A DNA stretch of 64,000 nucleotides, taken from NCBI GenBank assembly GCA_016714045.1, contig JADJNY010000009.1, positions 186,001 to 250,000 of the forward strand, given 5' to 3'. Made by a program: the position numbers and the translations under genes. How positions within the stretch are numbered: the first letter of the stretch is position 1; each line of letters begins with the position of its first letter. Positions 52,087 to 61,556 of the stretch are shown here, piece by piece. The stretch is from Planctomycetota bacterium. Its GTDB lineage: Bacteria; Planctomycetota; UBA1135; GCA-002686595. The notes under the pieces are model-generated. The model saw nothing but the letters and a program-made list of their open reading frames with translations. It was not told the origin of the DNA and searched no databases.

Positions 52087-53406
52087 ATGATCGCCCTCGT
52101 CCTCGCGCTCCTCTCGCCGATCGCAGGCTCTCCCACCGCGTCGTTCCTCGCGTCCCCCGTCGGCGTCCTGCACGCCGTTGAGTCGAACGCGCCGCGCGGG
52201 GTGAGCGCCCCCGCCTCTTCGACCGCTCCGACGCGAGATACGCCCGCGGCCGAAGCTCCCACGCCCGCCGACCGCGCCTTCGCCGCGGAGCAGGCGCGCT
52301 TCGCGATCGAGCTCCAGCGCGAGCTCGGCGCGACGCCCGGCAACGTCGTGTGCTCACCCACGTCGCTCGCGCGCGCGCTCGCGATGGCGCGCTCCGGCGC
52401 TGGCGGGACGACCGCGAGCGAGCTCGACCGCGTGCTCCACCTCTCCGCCGACGCAGGCGCGCGCTTCGCGGCGCTCGTGCGGCTCTTCGAAGCGCCCGAG
52501 ATCGGACCGAAGAAGGAGCGGCGCCCGGCCTACGCGCTCGAGCTCGCGACCGCGCTGTTCGGCCAGGACGGGGCGCCGTTCGAGCCCGAGTCCCTGCGTC
52601 GTCTGCGCGCGGAGTTCGACTCCGAGCTGCGCGCGGTCGACTTCGCGCGCACCGAGGACGCGCGCACGACGATCAACGCGTGGGCCGCGGAGAAGACGCA
52701 CGAGCGCGTGAAGGAGCTCGTCCCGCGCGACGTCTTGAGCGTCGACACGCGCCTCGTGCTCGTCGACACCGTGCACTTCCTCGGCGCGTGGTCCGACCCG
52801 TTCCGCGAGGCGAACACGAAGCCGACCCCGTTCACGCGCGCCGACGCGAGCTCCGTCGACGTGCCGACGATGCACGGGACGGAGCTCCGCCTCTACGCGG
52901 AGACGGAGCGCGCGCAGGTCGTCGAACTCCCCTACCAGGGCGGGACGATGGCGATGGTGCTCGTGCTGCCGAAGCCCGGCCGAACGATCGACGAGGTCGT
53001 GCGCGAGGAGGAGTTCGCGACGTGGACGAAGGACCTCTCGACGCGGCGCGTCGAGGTCGCGCTGCCGAAGTTCACGTTCCGCTTCGGCGCGGAGCTGAAG
53101 CCCGTGCTGACGAAGCTCGGGATGCCGATGCCGTTCGACCTCGGGGCGGCGGACTTCCGCGGCATCCTGCGCGAACGCCTCGCGATCGGCGCCGTCGTGC
53201 AGCAGGCCTTCGTGGCTGTCGACGAGCTCGGCACCGAAGCCGCCGCGGCGACCGCGGTCGTGATGGTGCGCGGCGCCAAATCGACCGCGCAGGAGGAGCC
53301 GATCGTGTTCCGCGCCGACCACCCCTTTGCGTTCTTCATCCGCCACCGCCCGACCGGCGCCGTGCTCTTCTGCGGCCGCGTCAGCGACCCGAGCGCACGG
53401 AGCTGA
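52087..53406 (+). CDS. Exported serpin (serine protease inhibitor) with inhibitory hinge
   Basis: A 439-residue serpin with signal peptide MIALVLALLSPIAGS. Family motifs NVVCSPTSLARAL, TTINAWAAEKTHERVKELV, DTVHFLGAWSDPF, MAMVLVLPKPG and C-terminal FFIRHRPTGAVLFCGRVSDP are present. The reactive-centre-loop hinge is E-L-GTEAAAAT, the consensus for inhibitory serpins (small residues P12-P9, Thr P8). Counting from the hinge places P1 near RGAK, with Arg or Gly at P1/P2, so a trypsin- or subtilisin-like target is plausible. It may protect the cell from its own S8 protease. Confidence 0.95.
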   Translation: MIALVLALLSPIAGSPTASFLASPVGVLHAVESNAPRGVSAPASSTAPTRDTPAAEAPTPADRAFAAEQARFAIELQRELGATPGNVVCSPTSLARALAMARSGAGGTTASELDRVLHLSADAGARFAALVRLFEAPEIGPKKERRPAYALELATALFGQDGAPFEPESLRRLRAEFDSELRAVDFARTEDARTTINAWAAEKTHERVKELVPRDVLSVDTRLVLVDTVHFLGAWSDPFREANTKPTPFTRADASSVDVPTMHGTELRLYAETERAQVVELPYQGGTMAMVLVLPKPGRTIDEVVREEEFATWTKDLSTRRVEVALPKFTFRFGAELKPVLTKLGMPMPFDLGAADFRGILRERLAIGAVVQQAFVAVDELGTEAAAATAVVMVRGAKSTAQEEPIVFRADHPFAFFIRHRPTGAVLFCGRVSDPSARS

Positions 53407-53458
53407 TCCGGCGACGGGCGAGCGCGGCGGGGACGCTTGCCTGCCGAGCGTGAGGGGT

Positions 53459-53466
53459 GCTAGCAT
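53459..53466 (+). promoter_or_regulatory. GCTAGCAT -10-like element of the tRNA-Gly gene
   Basis: GCTAGCAT lies 13 bases before the tRNA 5' end, the right distance for a short tRNA leader. Confidence 0.45.
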
Positions 53467-53479
53467 CTCGCCCTCGATT

Positions 53480-53555
53480 GCGGGCGTAACTCAGTTGGTA
53501 GAGTGGCAGCTTCCCAAGCTGCATGTCGAGGGTTCGAACCCCTTCGCCCGCTCCA
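53480..53555 (+). tRNA. tRNA-Gly (anticodon CCC), CCA encoded
   Basis: A 76-nt cloverleaf. Acceptor GCGGGCG pairs with CGCCCGC, D-arm ACTCAGTTGGTAGAGT, anticodon stem GCAGC/GCTGC with loop TTCCCAA (anticodon CCC), and T-arm GAGGGTTCGAACCCCTT-like with TTCGAAC. The discriminator is T, followed by genomic CCA (53553-53555). It reads GGG codons. tRNA genes commonly serve as integration sites, and a defence island follows directly. Confidence 0.97.
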
Positions 53556-53736
53556 ATAACTCGCGTGGACAGCGCGACTTGCGGCGTCCCTTACAATCGC
53601 GCGAGCCAGGCGCGGTGGCGCGTGGCGGTAATGTGGCGGTTGGCCGCAGAGCGGGGCGGTCGGTTCCGGACGACGAGGTTCGGTCCAGTCGCCCAAACCT
53701 CGCGCACTCTGACCAAACGAGCATCTGGCGTGCGCA

Positions 53737-54603
53737 TCATGACCAAGTCCACCCGCAGTCAAGTGACTGCCGGATTTCGGCGTCCGCCTTCGCGTATCGA
53801 CCTGTGACACGCTCGGGGTACGTGAGGATTGTCGATCTCAACTCAATCTCGCCTTCCAACGGGATCAAGGCGTGGTGTTGGAGGAACAGCGAAGTGAGTC
53901 TGGATCCACGCATGACGTCGTCTACTTCAGCACGATGTTGCTCGAACTCACCCTGCAGCCATTTTCGGATTACGTCATGAACACTCTCCCGTCTCAGGTT
54001 CTCATTCGCGCGACGGTTGTCCTCGTTGAACGCCATCGTCACGTCGATGAATGCTGCCCCGGGGCAACCGGTAGCATCTACCTGCTCGACCGCATCAGCC
54101 ACGGCGTCGACGAACCTGGACCTTGCCTTCACCCGCTTCGCTTCGACGAAGAAGTACCGTCCGCAAGCCCGCGTCCTCACGTCTGGACTCTTCTTCCCGC
54201 TGACGTTTGCAAGAAGTTGCCCCCCGGCGCCACTGCGCTGGAATGCTGTCGCTACATACAACTCTAGTTGCGTGTCACGACCGCGCGTGACGGCCTTGGC
54301 CCCATCGTACTGGAGCGGAGCGTCCTTCAAGACAGCGGTTCGGAGCTTCTCCCGCCCGAGCTTTGCGCCTCCGAACTCCCAGGGAGCCAAGATGAACTCG
54401 AACAACTGGAACTCCCGACGAGCTTCGAGCGCGAACTCGAACTCGCTGTCATCTGAGTACAGGACATTGCGGGTCCAGGTCCCATCTGGAGCTCGAAACA
54501 CACGGGCGAGCTGATCGAGACGAGACCCGGCCTTCATCTCGATCTCGAGTCGTTGAAGCTCCTGGAACACGAACTCGATCTGCTCGGATAGGTTGCGGTT
54601 CAT
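53737..54603 (-). CDS. Hypothetical protein with PD-(D/E)xK-like nuclease motif
   Basis: A 288-residue protein starting at ATG 54603 (MNRNLSEQIEFVF). A PD-(D/E)xK-type site is suggested by SGKKSPDV (Asp 141) followed by RYFFVEAKRVKA (Glu 154, Lys 156), with Glu 113 in QLELYVATAF as a possible additional ligand. This differs in composition from its neighbours, with lower G+C and more Phe/Gln/Asn, as expected of acquired DNA. It is convergent with the tRNA and divergent from hsdR. No known family is claimed. Confidence 0.65.
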   Translation of the reverse strand: MNRNLSEQIEFVFQELQRLEIEMKAGSRLDQLARVFRAPDGTWTRNVLYSDDSEFEFALEARREFQLFEFILAPWEFGGAKLGREKLRTAVLKDAPLQYDGAKAVTRGRDTQLELYVATAFQRSGAGGQLLANVSGKKSPDVRTRACGRYFFVEAKRVKARSRFVDAVADAVEQVDATGCPGAAFIDVTMAFNEDNRRANENLRRESVHDVIRKWLQGEFEQHRAEVDDVMRGSRLTSLFLQHHALIPLEGEIELRSTILTYPERVTGRYAKADAEIRQSLDCGWTWS

Positions 54604-54892
54604 CAGAATGGTGCAGTCGAGGACCGTGGTCCTGGGGTGGCAGCAATGGCAGTGATCCGAGATGGTGCTGAAACGCACAGGACGAAACACCGCCGGGATC
54701 GAAGCCGGACTCGCTCGAATGGCAGGCGAAGAGGAGTGTAGGCGAGGACCTCGCGACCCGTGCCTTGGCCTTGTTTGCGAATGGACCGTGCCCCGGCCTC
54801 GTGCCTCCCACGCTCGCAGACCTGCTCCACAGCGCCTCCCCAGTGCATCCCATCCACCAGGTCATGTAATCTCGTGTCCTACCCGCCAGCCG

Positions 54893-57796
54893 ATGGTCTC
54901 CCCCGAGCAGCTCGCCCGCCAGCGCATCGACTCCGCCCTCCGGTCCTCCGGCTGGGACGTGCAGGACTACTCCGCGCTGAACCTCTCCGCCAGCGCAGGC
55001 CCCCACCATGCCGTCGCCGTGCGCGAGTTCCCGATGGCCACCGGCCACGGAGACGCGGACTACCTCCTCTTCCTCGACGGCCAGGCGATCGGCGTCCTCG
55101 AGGCGAAGAAGGAAGACACGACGCTCTCCAACGTCGAAGCGCAGGCAGAGAAGTACGCGACCGGGCTCCCCAAGCACCTGCGCGTCCCCGTCCGACCGCT
55201 CCCCTTCAACTACCTGAGCAACGGACGCCAGACCCTCTTCTTCAACCTCCTCGACCCGCGGCCGCGCAGCCGACGGATCGCGCTCAACGACGAGATCCCC
55301 CACATCCACCGGCCCGAGACGCTCGCCGCGTGGCTCGCAGCTCCGCGGCTCGACGCCTGGATCGACGCGATGCTGGTGGCGGAGCCCACGCACGCCTGGC
55401 CTGCCGGCTCCGCGCGCACCGGCTCCACGAAGCCGTCGACGTTCCGCTCGCGCCTCCAGGTTCTCCCGCCGCTCGCGACGACCGGCCTGCGCAAGGCCCA
55501 GATCACCGCGATCGAGAACCTCGAAGCCTCCCTGCGCGACGACCGCCCGCGCGCGCTGCTCCAGATGGCGACCGGCTCGGGCAAGACCTTCGTCGCCGTC
55601 ACCGAGGTCTACCGCGTGCTCAAGCACGCCGGCGCGAAGCGCGTCCTGTTCCTCGTCGACCGAGCGAACCTGGGCGAGCAGGCCGAGAAGGAGTTCCAGG
55701 GGTACGTCACGCCCGACACCCACCGGAAGTTCCCCGAGCTCTACAACGTCCAGCGCCTCACCTCGAACGTGATCGCGCCCTCGGCCAACGTCGTCATCAC
55801 GACGATCCAGCGCCTCTACTCGATCCTGCGCGGCGAGAGCGAGTTCGTCGGCGACGAGGAGGAGACCTCCTTCGCGGGCGGGACCGGCACGCCAAAGCCC
55901 GCTCCCGTCACGTACAACGCCGCGCTGCCTCCCGAGTCGTTCGACGTCGTGTTCGTCGACGAATGCCACCGCAGCATCTACACGCTGTGGCGTCAGGTGC
56001 TGGAGTACTTCGATACCTTCCTCGTCGGCCTCACCGCGACGCCTTCGAAGCAGACCTACGGGTTCTTCAACGAGAACATGGTCATGCGCTACGACCACGC
56101 GCGTGCGGTGGCCGATGGCGTGAACGTCGACTACGAGGTGTGGCGCATCCGCACGCAGGTCACGGAGAAGGGCGCGAAGATCGAGGCCACGCCGGGCAAG
56201 CTCGTGCGCGCCGTCGACAAGCGCCGACAGCGGTTCCGCGACGTCGAGCTCGAGGACGACGTCGAGTACGACGCGGACGCGCTCGACCGCGCCGCCGCGA
56301 ACCCGAGCCAGATCCGCACCGTGGTGCGTGCGTTCAAGGAAGCACTCCCGCAGCTCTTCCCGGGTCGCAAGGAGGTCCCGAAGACGCTCGTCTTCTGCAA
56401 GGACGACGACCACGCCGAGCGCGTCGTGACGATCCTGCGCGAGGAGTTCGGCCAGGGGAACGACTTCGCGCGCAAGATCACGTACAAGGCGCAGGGGAAG
56501 CCCGCCGAGATGATCCAGGAGTTCAGGACGGGCTTCATGCCGCGCGTCGCGGTGACCGTGGACATGATCGCCACGGGGACGGACATCCGGCCGATCGAGG
56601 TCGTGCTCTTCCTGCGCGCGGTGAAGAGCCGCCTCCTGTTCGAGCAGATGAAGGGCCGCGGCGTGCGCGTGTGCGAAGCGACCGAGATGCAGAACGTGAA
56701 CGGGGCCGACGTCGGTGCGAAGACGCGCTTCGTCGTCGTCGATGCGGTCGGAGTCACGGAGCAGGCGTTCTGCGACTCGAAGCCACTCGATCGCGCGCCC
56801 TCGATCTCGATCAAGGCGCTGCTCGACCACGTCAAGGCGGGCGGCGCGGACCCCGACTACGTGTCGTCGCTCGCAGGAAGACTCCTGCGCCTCGCCGACG
56901 ACGTGACGTCGGCCGATGCGCAGCGGATCGCGCGCGCGGCGGGCGGGAAGTCATTGGAGGCTCTTGCCGGGGACCTCGTCGGGGCGCTCGACGACGATCG
57001 AGTGCACGCGAAGGCCCGCGAGAAGGCGGAGTCCGGCGGCGCACGCCTGCCCAAGGCGTGGCAGCCGAGCGAGACGGAGCTCGAGGACGCGGCGTGGGCT
57101 CTCGGACGAGAGGCCGTGAAGCCGTTCCACGACCCGGCGCTGCGCGACGCGATCCTGGAAGCGCGGCGGCAGGACGAGATGCTGCTCGACGAGGAGAACC
57201 AGGACGTGCTCTTGTTCTCCGGCTCGCCAGCCCAGCAGGCGGAGAAGGCGAAGAGCTACGTCGAGGAGTTCGAGCGGTACCTCGCGGAGCACAAGGAGGA
57301 GGTCGACGCGCTGCGGTTCTACTTCTCGATCCCGCACGCAAAGCGGCCGGGGTATGGCGAGGTGAAGGCGCTGGCCGAGGCCCTGCGCGACGCGCCGAAG
57401 CACTTCACGACCGACAGCGTCTGGCGTTGCTACGCGCAGGTCCGGCCGAAGCAGGTGCGCTCGCGTCGCGCGGCGGATCAGCTCGCGGACGTGATCTCGC
57501 TCGTGCGCTTCGCGGTGCAAAAGGACGAGGAGCTCGCGCCCTACGCCGACCGCGTCCAGGGTCGGTTCGAGCGATGGATGAAGGAGCAGCGCGCCGCGGG
57601 GCGGACGTTCACAGCGGAGCAGGTGGCATGGCTGGAGGCGATCCGAGACCACGTCGCGACGAGCGTGGAGATCACGGCCGACGACTTCGACGCGACGCCG
57701 TTCGCGGAGCGGGGTGGGCTCGGTGCGGCGGCGCGCGCGTTCGGCGGACAGATCGCGCCGTTGCTGCGCGAGCTGAATGAGGTCTTGGCGGCGTGA
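54893..57796 (+). CDS. hsdR: Type I restriction enzyme R subunit (HsdR)
   Basis: A 967-residue subunit. HSDR_N endonuclease: GDADYLLFLDG (Asp 56), VLEAKKED (Glu 70, Lys 72). SF2 translocase: Walker A ATGSGKT (about 225-231), DECH (about 356-359), SAT-like LTATPS and motif VI QMKGRGVRV. A C-terminal helical region contacts the methylase core. ATG 54893 starts MVSPEQLARQRID. The TGA overlaps the hsdS GTG. Cleaves distant from the recognition site, when unmodified sites are met. The upstream TGTAATCT at 54865-54872 is a possible -10. Confidence 0.97.
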   Translation: MVSPEQLARQRIDSALRSSGWDVQDYSALNLSASAGPHHAVAVREFPMATGHGDADYLLFLDGQAIGVLEAKKEDTTLSNVEAQAEKYATGLPKHLRVPVRPLPFNYLSNGRQTLFFNLLDPRPRSRRIALNDEIPHIHRPETLAAWLAAPRLDAWIDAMLVAEPTHAWPAGSARTGSTKPSTFRSRLQVLPPLATTGLRKAQITAIENLEASLRDDRPRALLQMATGSGKTFVAVTEVYRVLKHAGAKRVLFLVDRANLGEQAEKEFQGYVTPDTHRKFPELYNVQRLTSNVIAPSANVVITTIQRLYSILRGESEFVGDEEETSFAGGTGTPKPAPVTYNAALPPESFDVVFVDECHRSIYTLWRQVLEYFDTFLVGLTATPSKQTYGFFNENMVMRYDHARAVADGVNVDYEVWRIRTQVTEKGAKIEATPGKLVRAVDKRRQRFRDVELEDDVEYDADALDRAAANPSQIRTVVRAFKEALPQLFPGRKEVPKTLVFCKDDDHAERVVTILREEFGQGNDFARKITYKAQGKPAEMIQEFRTGFMPRVAVTVDMIATGTDIRPIEVVLFLRAVKSRLLFEQMKGRGVRVCEATEMQNVNGADVGAKTRFVVVDAVGVTEQAFCDSKPLDRAPSISIKALLDHVKAGGADPDYVSSLAGRLLRLADDVTSADAQRIARAAGGKSLEALAGDLVGALDDDRVHAKAREKAESGGARLPKAWQPSETELEDAAWALGREAVKPFHDPALRDAILEARRQDEMLLDEENQDVLLFSGSPAQQAEKAKSYVEEFERYLAEHKEEVDALRFYFSIPHAKRPGYGEVKALAEALRDAPKHFTTDSVWRCYAQVRPKQVRSRRAADQLADVISLVRFAVQKDEELAPYADRVQGRFERWMKEQRAAGRTFTAEQVAWLEAIRDHVATSVEITADDFDATPFAERGGLGAAARAFGGQIAPLLRELNEVLAA

Positions 57797-59154
57797 TCCC
57801 TCGGCTAGGCGAACTCCCGCGAGGGTGGGTGTCGACACAACTCGGGGAACTCCTCTTGCGCATAGAAGCAGGGAGGAGTTTCCGTTGCGAAGAAAGACCG
57901 CCGCGCTGTGGCGAGGTCGGCGTCGTCAAGGTGAGCGCCGTGACTTGGGGACAGTTCGACGGCGCAGAAGCGAAGACCTGCACGCGAGCGGATCTTGTCA
58001 ATCCCGCCTACTTCATCGAGCCGGGCGACTTCCTATTCTCCAGGGCGAATACGATCGACTTGGTTGGAGCATGTGTCATCGCGCGTAGTACTTCAACGCC
58101 TTTGATGTTGAGCGACAAGATTCTGCGCCTGCGGTTCGTTCGCGGACTTGAGCACTGGGTACTCATGTACCTCCGGAGCCGTGGCGGTCGTGCCGAAATT
58201 GAGCGCTTGGCAACCGGGAATCAGGACTCCATGCGCAACATCGGCCAGGAGCGCATTCGACAGATCTGCATTCCAATAGCACCAATCCCAGAGCAGCGCC
58301 GCATCGTCGAGGCCCTGGAGACGCACCTCACGCGACTCGACGCCGCCGTCGCCACGCTGGAGCGCGTGCGGGCGAACCTGGGACGGTGCCGCGCGTCGGT
58401 GCTCCAATCCGCAGTCGAGGGGCGGCTCATGGGGGGCGCATCGTGGCCGACTACGACGTTAGGTGAAGTCCTTGCCTCGCCGCTCTGCCATGGCAAGTCG
58501 GTCACGACGCGCGACGGGGGCTTTCCGGTCCTTCGTCTGACGGCGATCCGTCGGGGGATCATCGACCTCTCCGAACGGAAGGGCGGCGACTGGACGCGCG
58601 ACGACGCGCACACTGTTCTTGTCGAACCGGGCGACTTTCTCGTCGCTCGCGGCAACGGTTCGATTCGGCTCGTCGGCCGAGGTGGTCTCGCGCCAGACCA
58701 GCGCGACGAAGTAGCGTTCCCGGACACGATGATCCGGGTCCGCGTTCGTGAGGCGAGCATCCTGCCCCGGTTCCTGCGGCTTGTGTGGGACGCCCCATCT
58801 GTGCGTCGGCAGATCGAGACGATGGCGAAGACGACTGCTGGCATCCACAAGATCAACCAGAAGGACATGCGATCTGTCGTTATCCCCATTCCTTCTGCTA
58901 CCGATCAGGCTGCGACAGTCGTGGAGGCGGAACGGCAACTCTCCGTGATCGACGTGACCGACACAGCGGTGGGTGCGCAGTTGATGCGCATCACTCGCCT
59001 GCGCCAGTCTCTTCTCCGCCTCGCCTTCTCCGGCCGCCTCGTCCCCCAAGACCCACGCGACGAGCCTGCCTCCGTCCTCCTTGACCGCATCCGCGCCGAG
59101 CGCGCCGCGACCGCCGCCACCCCTAAGCATAAGTCCGCCCGGAGCCGCCGATGA
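57793..59154 (+). CDS. hsdS: Type I restriction enzyme specificity subunit (HsdS)
   Basis: A 453-residue subunit with two target-recognition domains. TRD1 about 1-165 ends in the IPIAPIPEQRRIVEALE conserved helix; TRD2 about 220-370 (WPTTTLGEVL..., HKINQKDMRSVVIPIP, ATDQAATVVEAE). Each half closes with a coiled helix, the spacer that sets the target gap. GTG 57793 overlaps hsdR by four bases, and its TGA overlaps hsdM by four. The recognition sequence cannot be predicted. Confidence 0.96.
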   Translation: MIPRLGELPRGWVSTQLGELLLRIEAGRSFRCEERPPRCGEVGVVKVSAVTWGQFDGAEAKTCTRADLVNPAYFIEPGDFLFSRANTIDLVGACVIARSTSTPLMLSDKILRLRFVRGLEHWVLMYLRSRGGRAEIERLATGNQDSMRNIGQERIRQICIPIAPIPEQRRIVEALETHLTRLDAAVATLERVRANLGRCRASVLQSAVEGRLMGGASWPTTTLGEVLASPLCHGKSVTTRDGGFPVLRLTAIRRGIIDLSERKGGDWTRDDAHTVLVEPGDFLVARGNGSIRLVGRGGLAPDQRDEVAFPDTMIRVRVREASILPRFLRLVWDAPSVRRQIETMAKTTAGIHKINQKDMRSVVIPIPSATDQAATVVEAERQLSVIDVTDTAVGAQLMRITRLRQSLLRLAFSGRLVPQDPRDEPASVLLDRIRAERAATAATPKHKSARSRR

Positions 59155-60713
59155 CCGAGTCCTCTGCTCCCCAGCTCGTCTCCAAACTCTGGAGCTACTG
59201 CCACGTCCTGCGTGACGACGGGCTCAGCTACCTCGACTACACCGAGCAGCTCACCTTCCTGCTCTTCCTCAAGATGGCCGACGAGCGCGCGAAGCTCGGC
59301 CAGCCCGGGCCCGAGATTCCGGCGAAGTACGCCTGGAGCCGTCTCTCCGCCGACGACATGGTCGGCGAGAAGCTCGAGGCGCACTACCGCGACACGCTCG
59401 CCGAGCTCGCGAAGAAGGGCGGGATGCTCGGCCTCGTCTTCGCCAAGGCGCAGAACCGCATCCAGGACCCCGCGAAGCTCCGCCGGCTGATCGTCGAGCT
59501 CATCGGGAAGGAGCAGTGGTCGTCGCTCTCCTCCGACGTGAAGGGTGACGCGTACGAGGGGCTCCTCGCGAAGAACGCCGAGGACGTGAAGGGCGGCGCG
59601 GGGCAGTACTTCACACCGCGGCCGCTCATCTCCGCGATCGTCGACTGCGTGCGTCCGAAGCCAGGTGAGACGATCTGCGACCCCGCGTGCGGCACGGGCG
59701 GCTTCCTCCTCGAAGCCCACACGCACCTCGTGCGCGAGCATGGCAAGCGCATGGACAAGGACGCGAAGACGCACCTGCGCCTGCACGCGCTACGCGGCGG
59801 CGAGCTCGTCGAGAGCGTGTCGCGCCTGTGCGCGATGAACCTGATCCTGCACGGCATCGGGCCGACCGACGGGACCGGCGAGCCGCCCATCCGCACGGAC
59901 GACGCGTTGCGCGAGGAACCCAAGGCGCACTTCGACGTCGTGCTCACGAACCCGCCATTCGGCAAGAAGTCGAGCGTCACCGTCGTGAACGAAGAGGGCG
60001 ACGAGGACCGCGTCGCGCTCACGTACAACCGCCCCGACTTCTGGACGACGACCTCGAACAAGCAGCTGAACTTCGTCCAGCACGTCAAGAGCCTGCTCGT
60101 GCAAAACGGGCGCGCGGCGGTGGTGGTGCCCGACAACGTCCTGTTCGAGGGCGGCGCGGGCGAGACGATCCGGCGGAAGCTGCTCAAGGAGTGCGACGTG
60201 CACACGCTGCTGCGCCTGCCGACCGGCATCTTCTATGCGCAGGGCGTGAAGGCGAACGTGCTCTTCTTCGACCGCAAGCCGGGGCGCAAGGAGCCGTGGA
60301 CCACGAAGCTGTGGGTCTACGACCTGCGCACGAACGTGCACTTCACGCTCAAGACGAAGCCGATGGTGCGCGCCGACCTCGACGAGTTCGTCGCGCTCTA
60401 CCTGCCGACGCAGCCGCGCGCCAAGCGCCACGCGACGTGGGACCCCGCCGCCGACGGCGGCAAGGGCGCGCCGCTCGTCGTCGACGGGAAGGCGACCTCG
60501 GGTCGGTGGCGGGCGTACGAGTACGACGAGCTCGTCGCTCGGGACAAGTGCAGCCTGGACCTCTTCTGGCTCCGTGACGAGAGCCTGGAGGACAGCGCGA
60601 ACCTGCCCGAGCCGCACGTTCTCGCGCAGGAGATCGCGGACGACCTGCGGTCGGCACTGGAGCAGATCGAGGAGATCCTGGAGGATCTGCCGAGGCCGGC
60701 GCAGGGCTCGTAG
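59151..60713 (+). CDS. hsdM: Type I restriction enzyme methyltransferase subunit (HsdM)
   Basis: A 520-residue N6-adenine methylase. N-terminal HsdM_N bundle (LRDDGLSYLDYTEQLTFLLFLKMADE), then the methylase core: GQYFTPRPLI, motif I DPACGTGGF (about 177-185), and catalytic NPPF (about 266-269). The C-terminal region is typical (FDRKPGRKEPWTTKLWVYDLR). ATG 59151 overlaps the hsdS stop. Gene order R-S-M, with hsdM last, is less usual than M-S-R or R-M-S. Confidence 0.97.
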   Translation: MTESSAPQLVSKLWSYCHVLRDDGLSYLDYTEQLTFLLFLKMADERAKLGQPGPEIPAKYAWSRLSADDMVGEKLEAHYRDTLAELAKKGGMLGLVFAKAQNRIQDPAKLRRLIVELIGKEQWSSLSSDVKGDAYEGLLAKNAEDVKGGAGQYFTPRPLISAIVDCVRPKPGETICDPACGTGGFLLEAHTHLVREHGKRMDKDAKTHLRLHALRGGELVESVSRLCAMNLILHGIGPTDGTGEPPIRTDDALREEPKAHFDVVLTNPPFGKKSSVTVVNEEGDEDRVALTYNRPDFWTTTSNKQLNFVQHVKSLLVQNGRAAVVVPDNVLFEGGAGETIRRKLLKECDVHTLLRLPTGIFYAQGVKANVLFFDRKPGRKEPWTTKLWVYDLRTNVHFTLKTKPMVRADLDEFVALYLPTQPRAKRHATWDPAADGGKGAPLVVDGKATSGRWRAYEYDELVARDKCSLDLFWLRDESLEDSANLPEPHVLAQEIADDLRSALEQIEEILEDLPRPAQGS

Positions 60714-60733
60714 CGAAGCGAAGGACGTCGTGC

Positions 60734-61318
60734 ATGAACGCCTTTGAAGACCTCATCGCACTTCTACTGCGGCGCAAAGGCTACTGGACGTCGACCGCCT
60801 TGAAGGTCGTTCTCACGAAGGAAGAGAAGCGAGAGATCGGCACGCACTCGGCGCCGCGTTGGGAGATCGACGTCGTTGCGTACAAGGGCGCTACGAACGA
60901 AGTGCTCGCCGTGGAGTGCAAGTCATTCCTCGATTCGACCGGCGTCGTGTTTCGACAGGGTGCTTTCGAGCCGCCTGACACGTACAAGCTGTTCAGTCGC
61001 GAGAAGACGAGGACCGTCGTCATGAACGCGATGATCCGTCAACTTCAGTCTTGCGGAGCCTGTGGCCCCGACCCCGTGCTGCGCATCGCGCTCGCCACAG
61101 GGCACATCGCACGCAAGACGGATCGTGACCAGATGAAGGCCCACTTCGACGGGCAGGGCTGGCTCTTGTTCGACGACGAGTGGGTTCGAAACCAGCTCTC
61201 GGCGACAGCAGAAGCTGATTACGAAAACGAGGCTGCGATCGTCGTCGCGAAGTTGCTGCTTCGGGGAGGGCCGAGCAGCACGCGTGCCAGCTCATCCGAC
61301 AGCGGGATCAGCTCGTGA
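60734..61318 (+). CDS. Putative PD-(D/E)xK (Mrr-like) nuclease-fold protein
   Basis: A 194-residue protein 20 bases after hsdM. An early helix MNAFEDLIALLLRRKGYWTS, then WEIDVVAYKG (Asp 46) and LAVECKSFLDS (Glu 61, Lys 63) gives a D...ExK site as in Mrr/restriction-endonuclease-like folds. The C-terminus has no recognisable domain. It is on the same strand as hsdRSM and likely co-transcribed, so it may modulate or add cleavage. It is not a standard type I subunit. Confidence 0.75.
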   Translation: MNAFEDLIALLLRRKGYWTSTALKVVLTKEEKREIGTHSAPRWEIDVVAYKGATNEVLAVECKSFLDSTGVVFRQGAFEPPDTYKLFSREKTRTVVMNAMIRQLQSCGACGPDPVLRIALATGHIARKTDRDQMKAHFDGQGWLLFDDEWVRNQLSATAEADYENEAAIVVAKLLLRGGPSSTRASSSDSGISS

Positions 61319-61556
61319 CTGAGATCTGCGTGCTCGTCGCTGCGACCGCCGACGCGCCGAGATGAAACCGAGAGCGGCGACCTTTCAGCCGCCGCTCCCG
61401 AGAGTGGACCCCGCCAAGCTTCCCGGGCGCCGTGTCGCTCGCATGATCACGGCGCCTCTTGGTGGGGTCGTGGAGGGATCGTATCGCGCCCGGCTCGCGA
61501 AGTGGATGACGGCGAAGCAACGGGGCTCAGGCTTCGTTCTGCGCGGCCGCACGGGA

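Noticed and set aside
53556..53736. Integrase remnant next to the tRNA
   Set aside because: No tyrosine-recombinase motif could be read in any frame of this short interval.
53460..53810. Minus-strand frame containing GRRGSNPR-type peptide
   Set aside because: It is the translation of the tRNA-Gly antisense strand, a familiar artefact.
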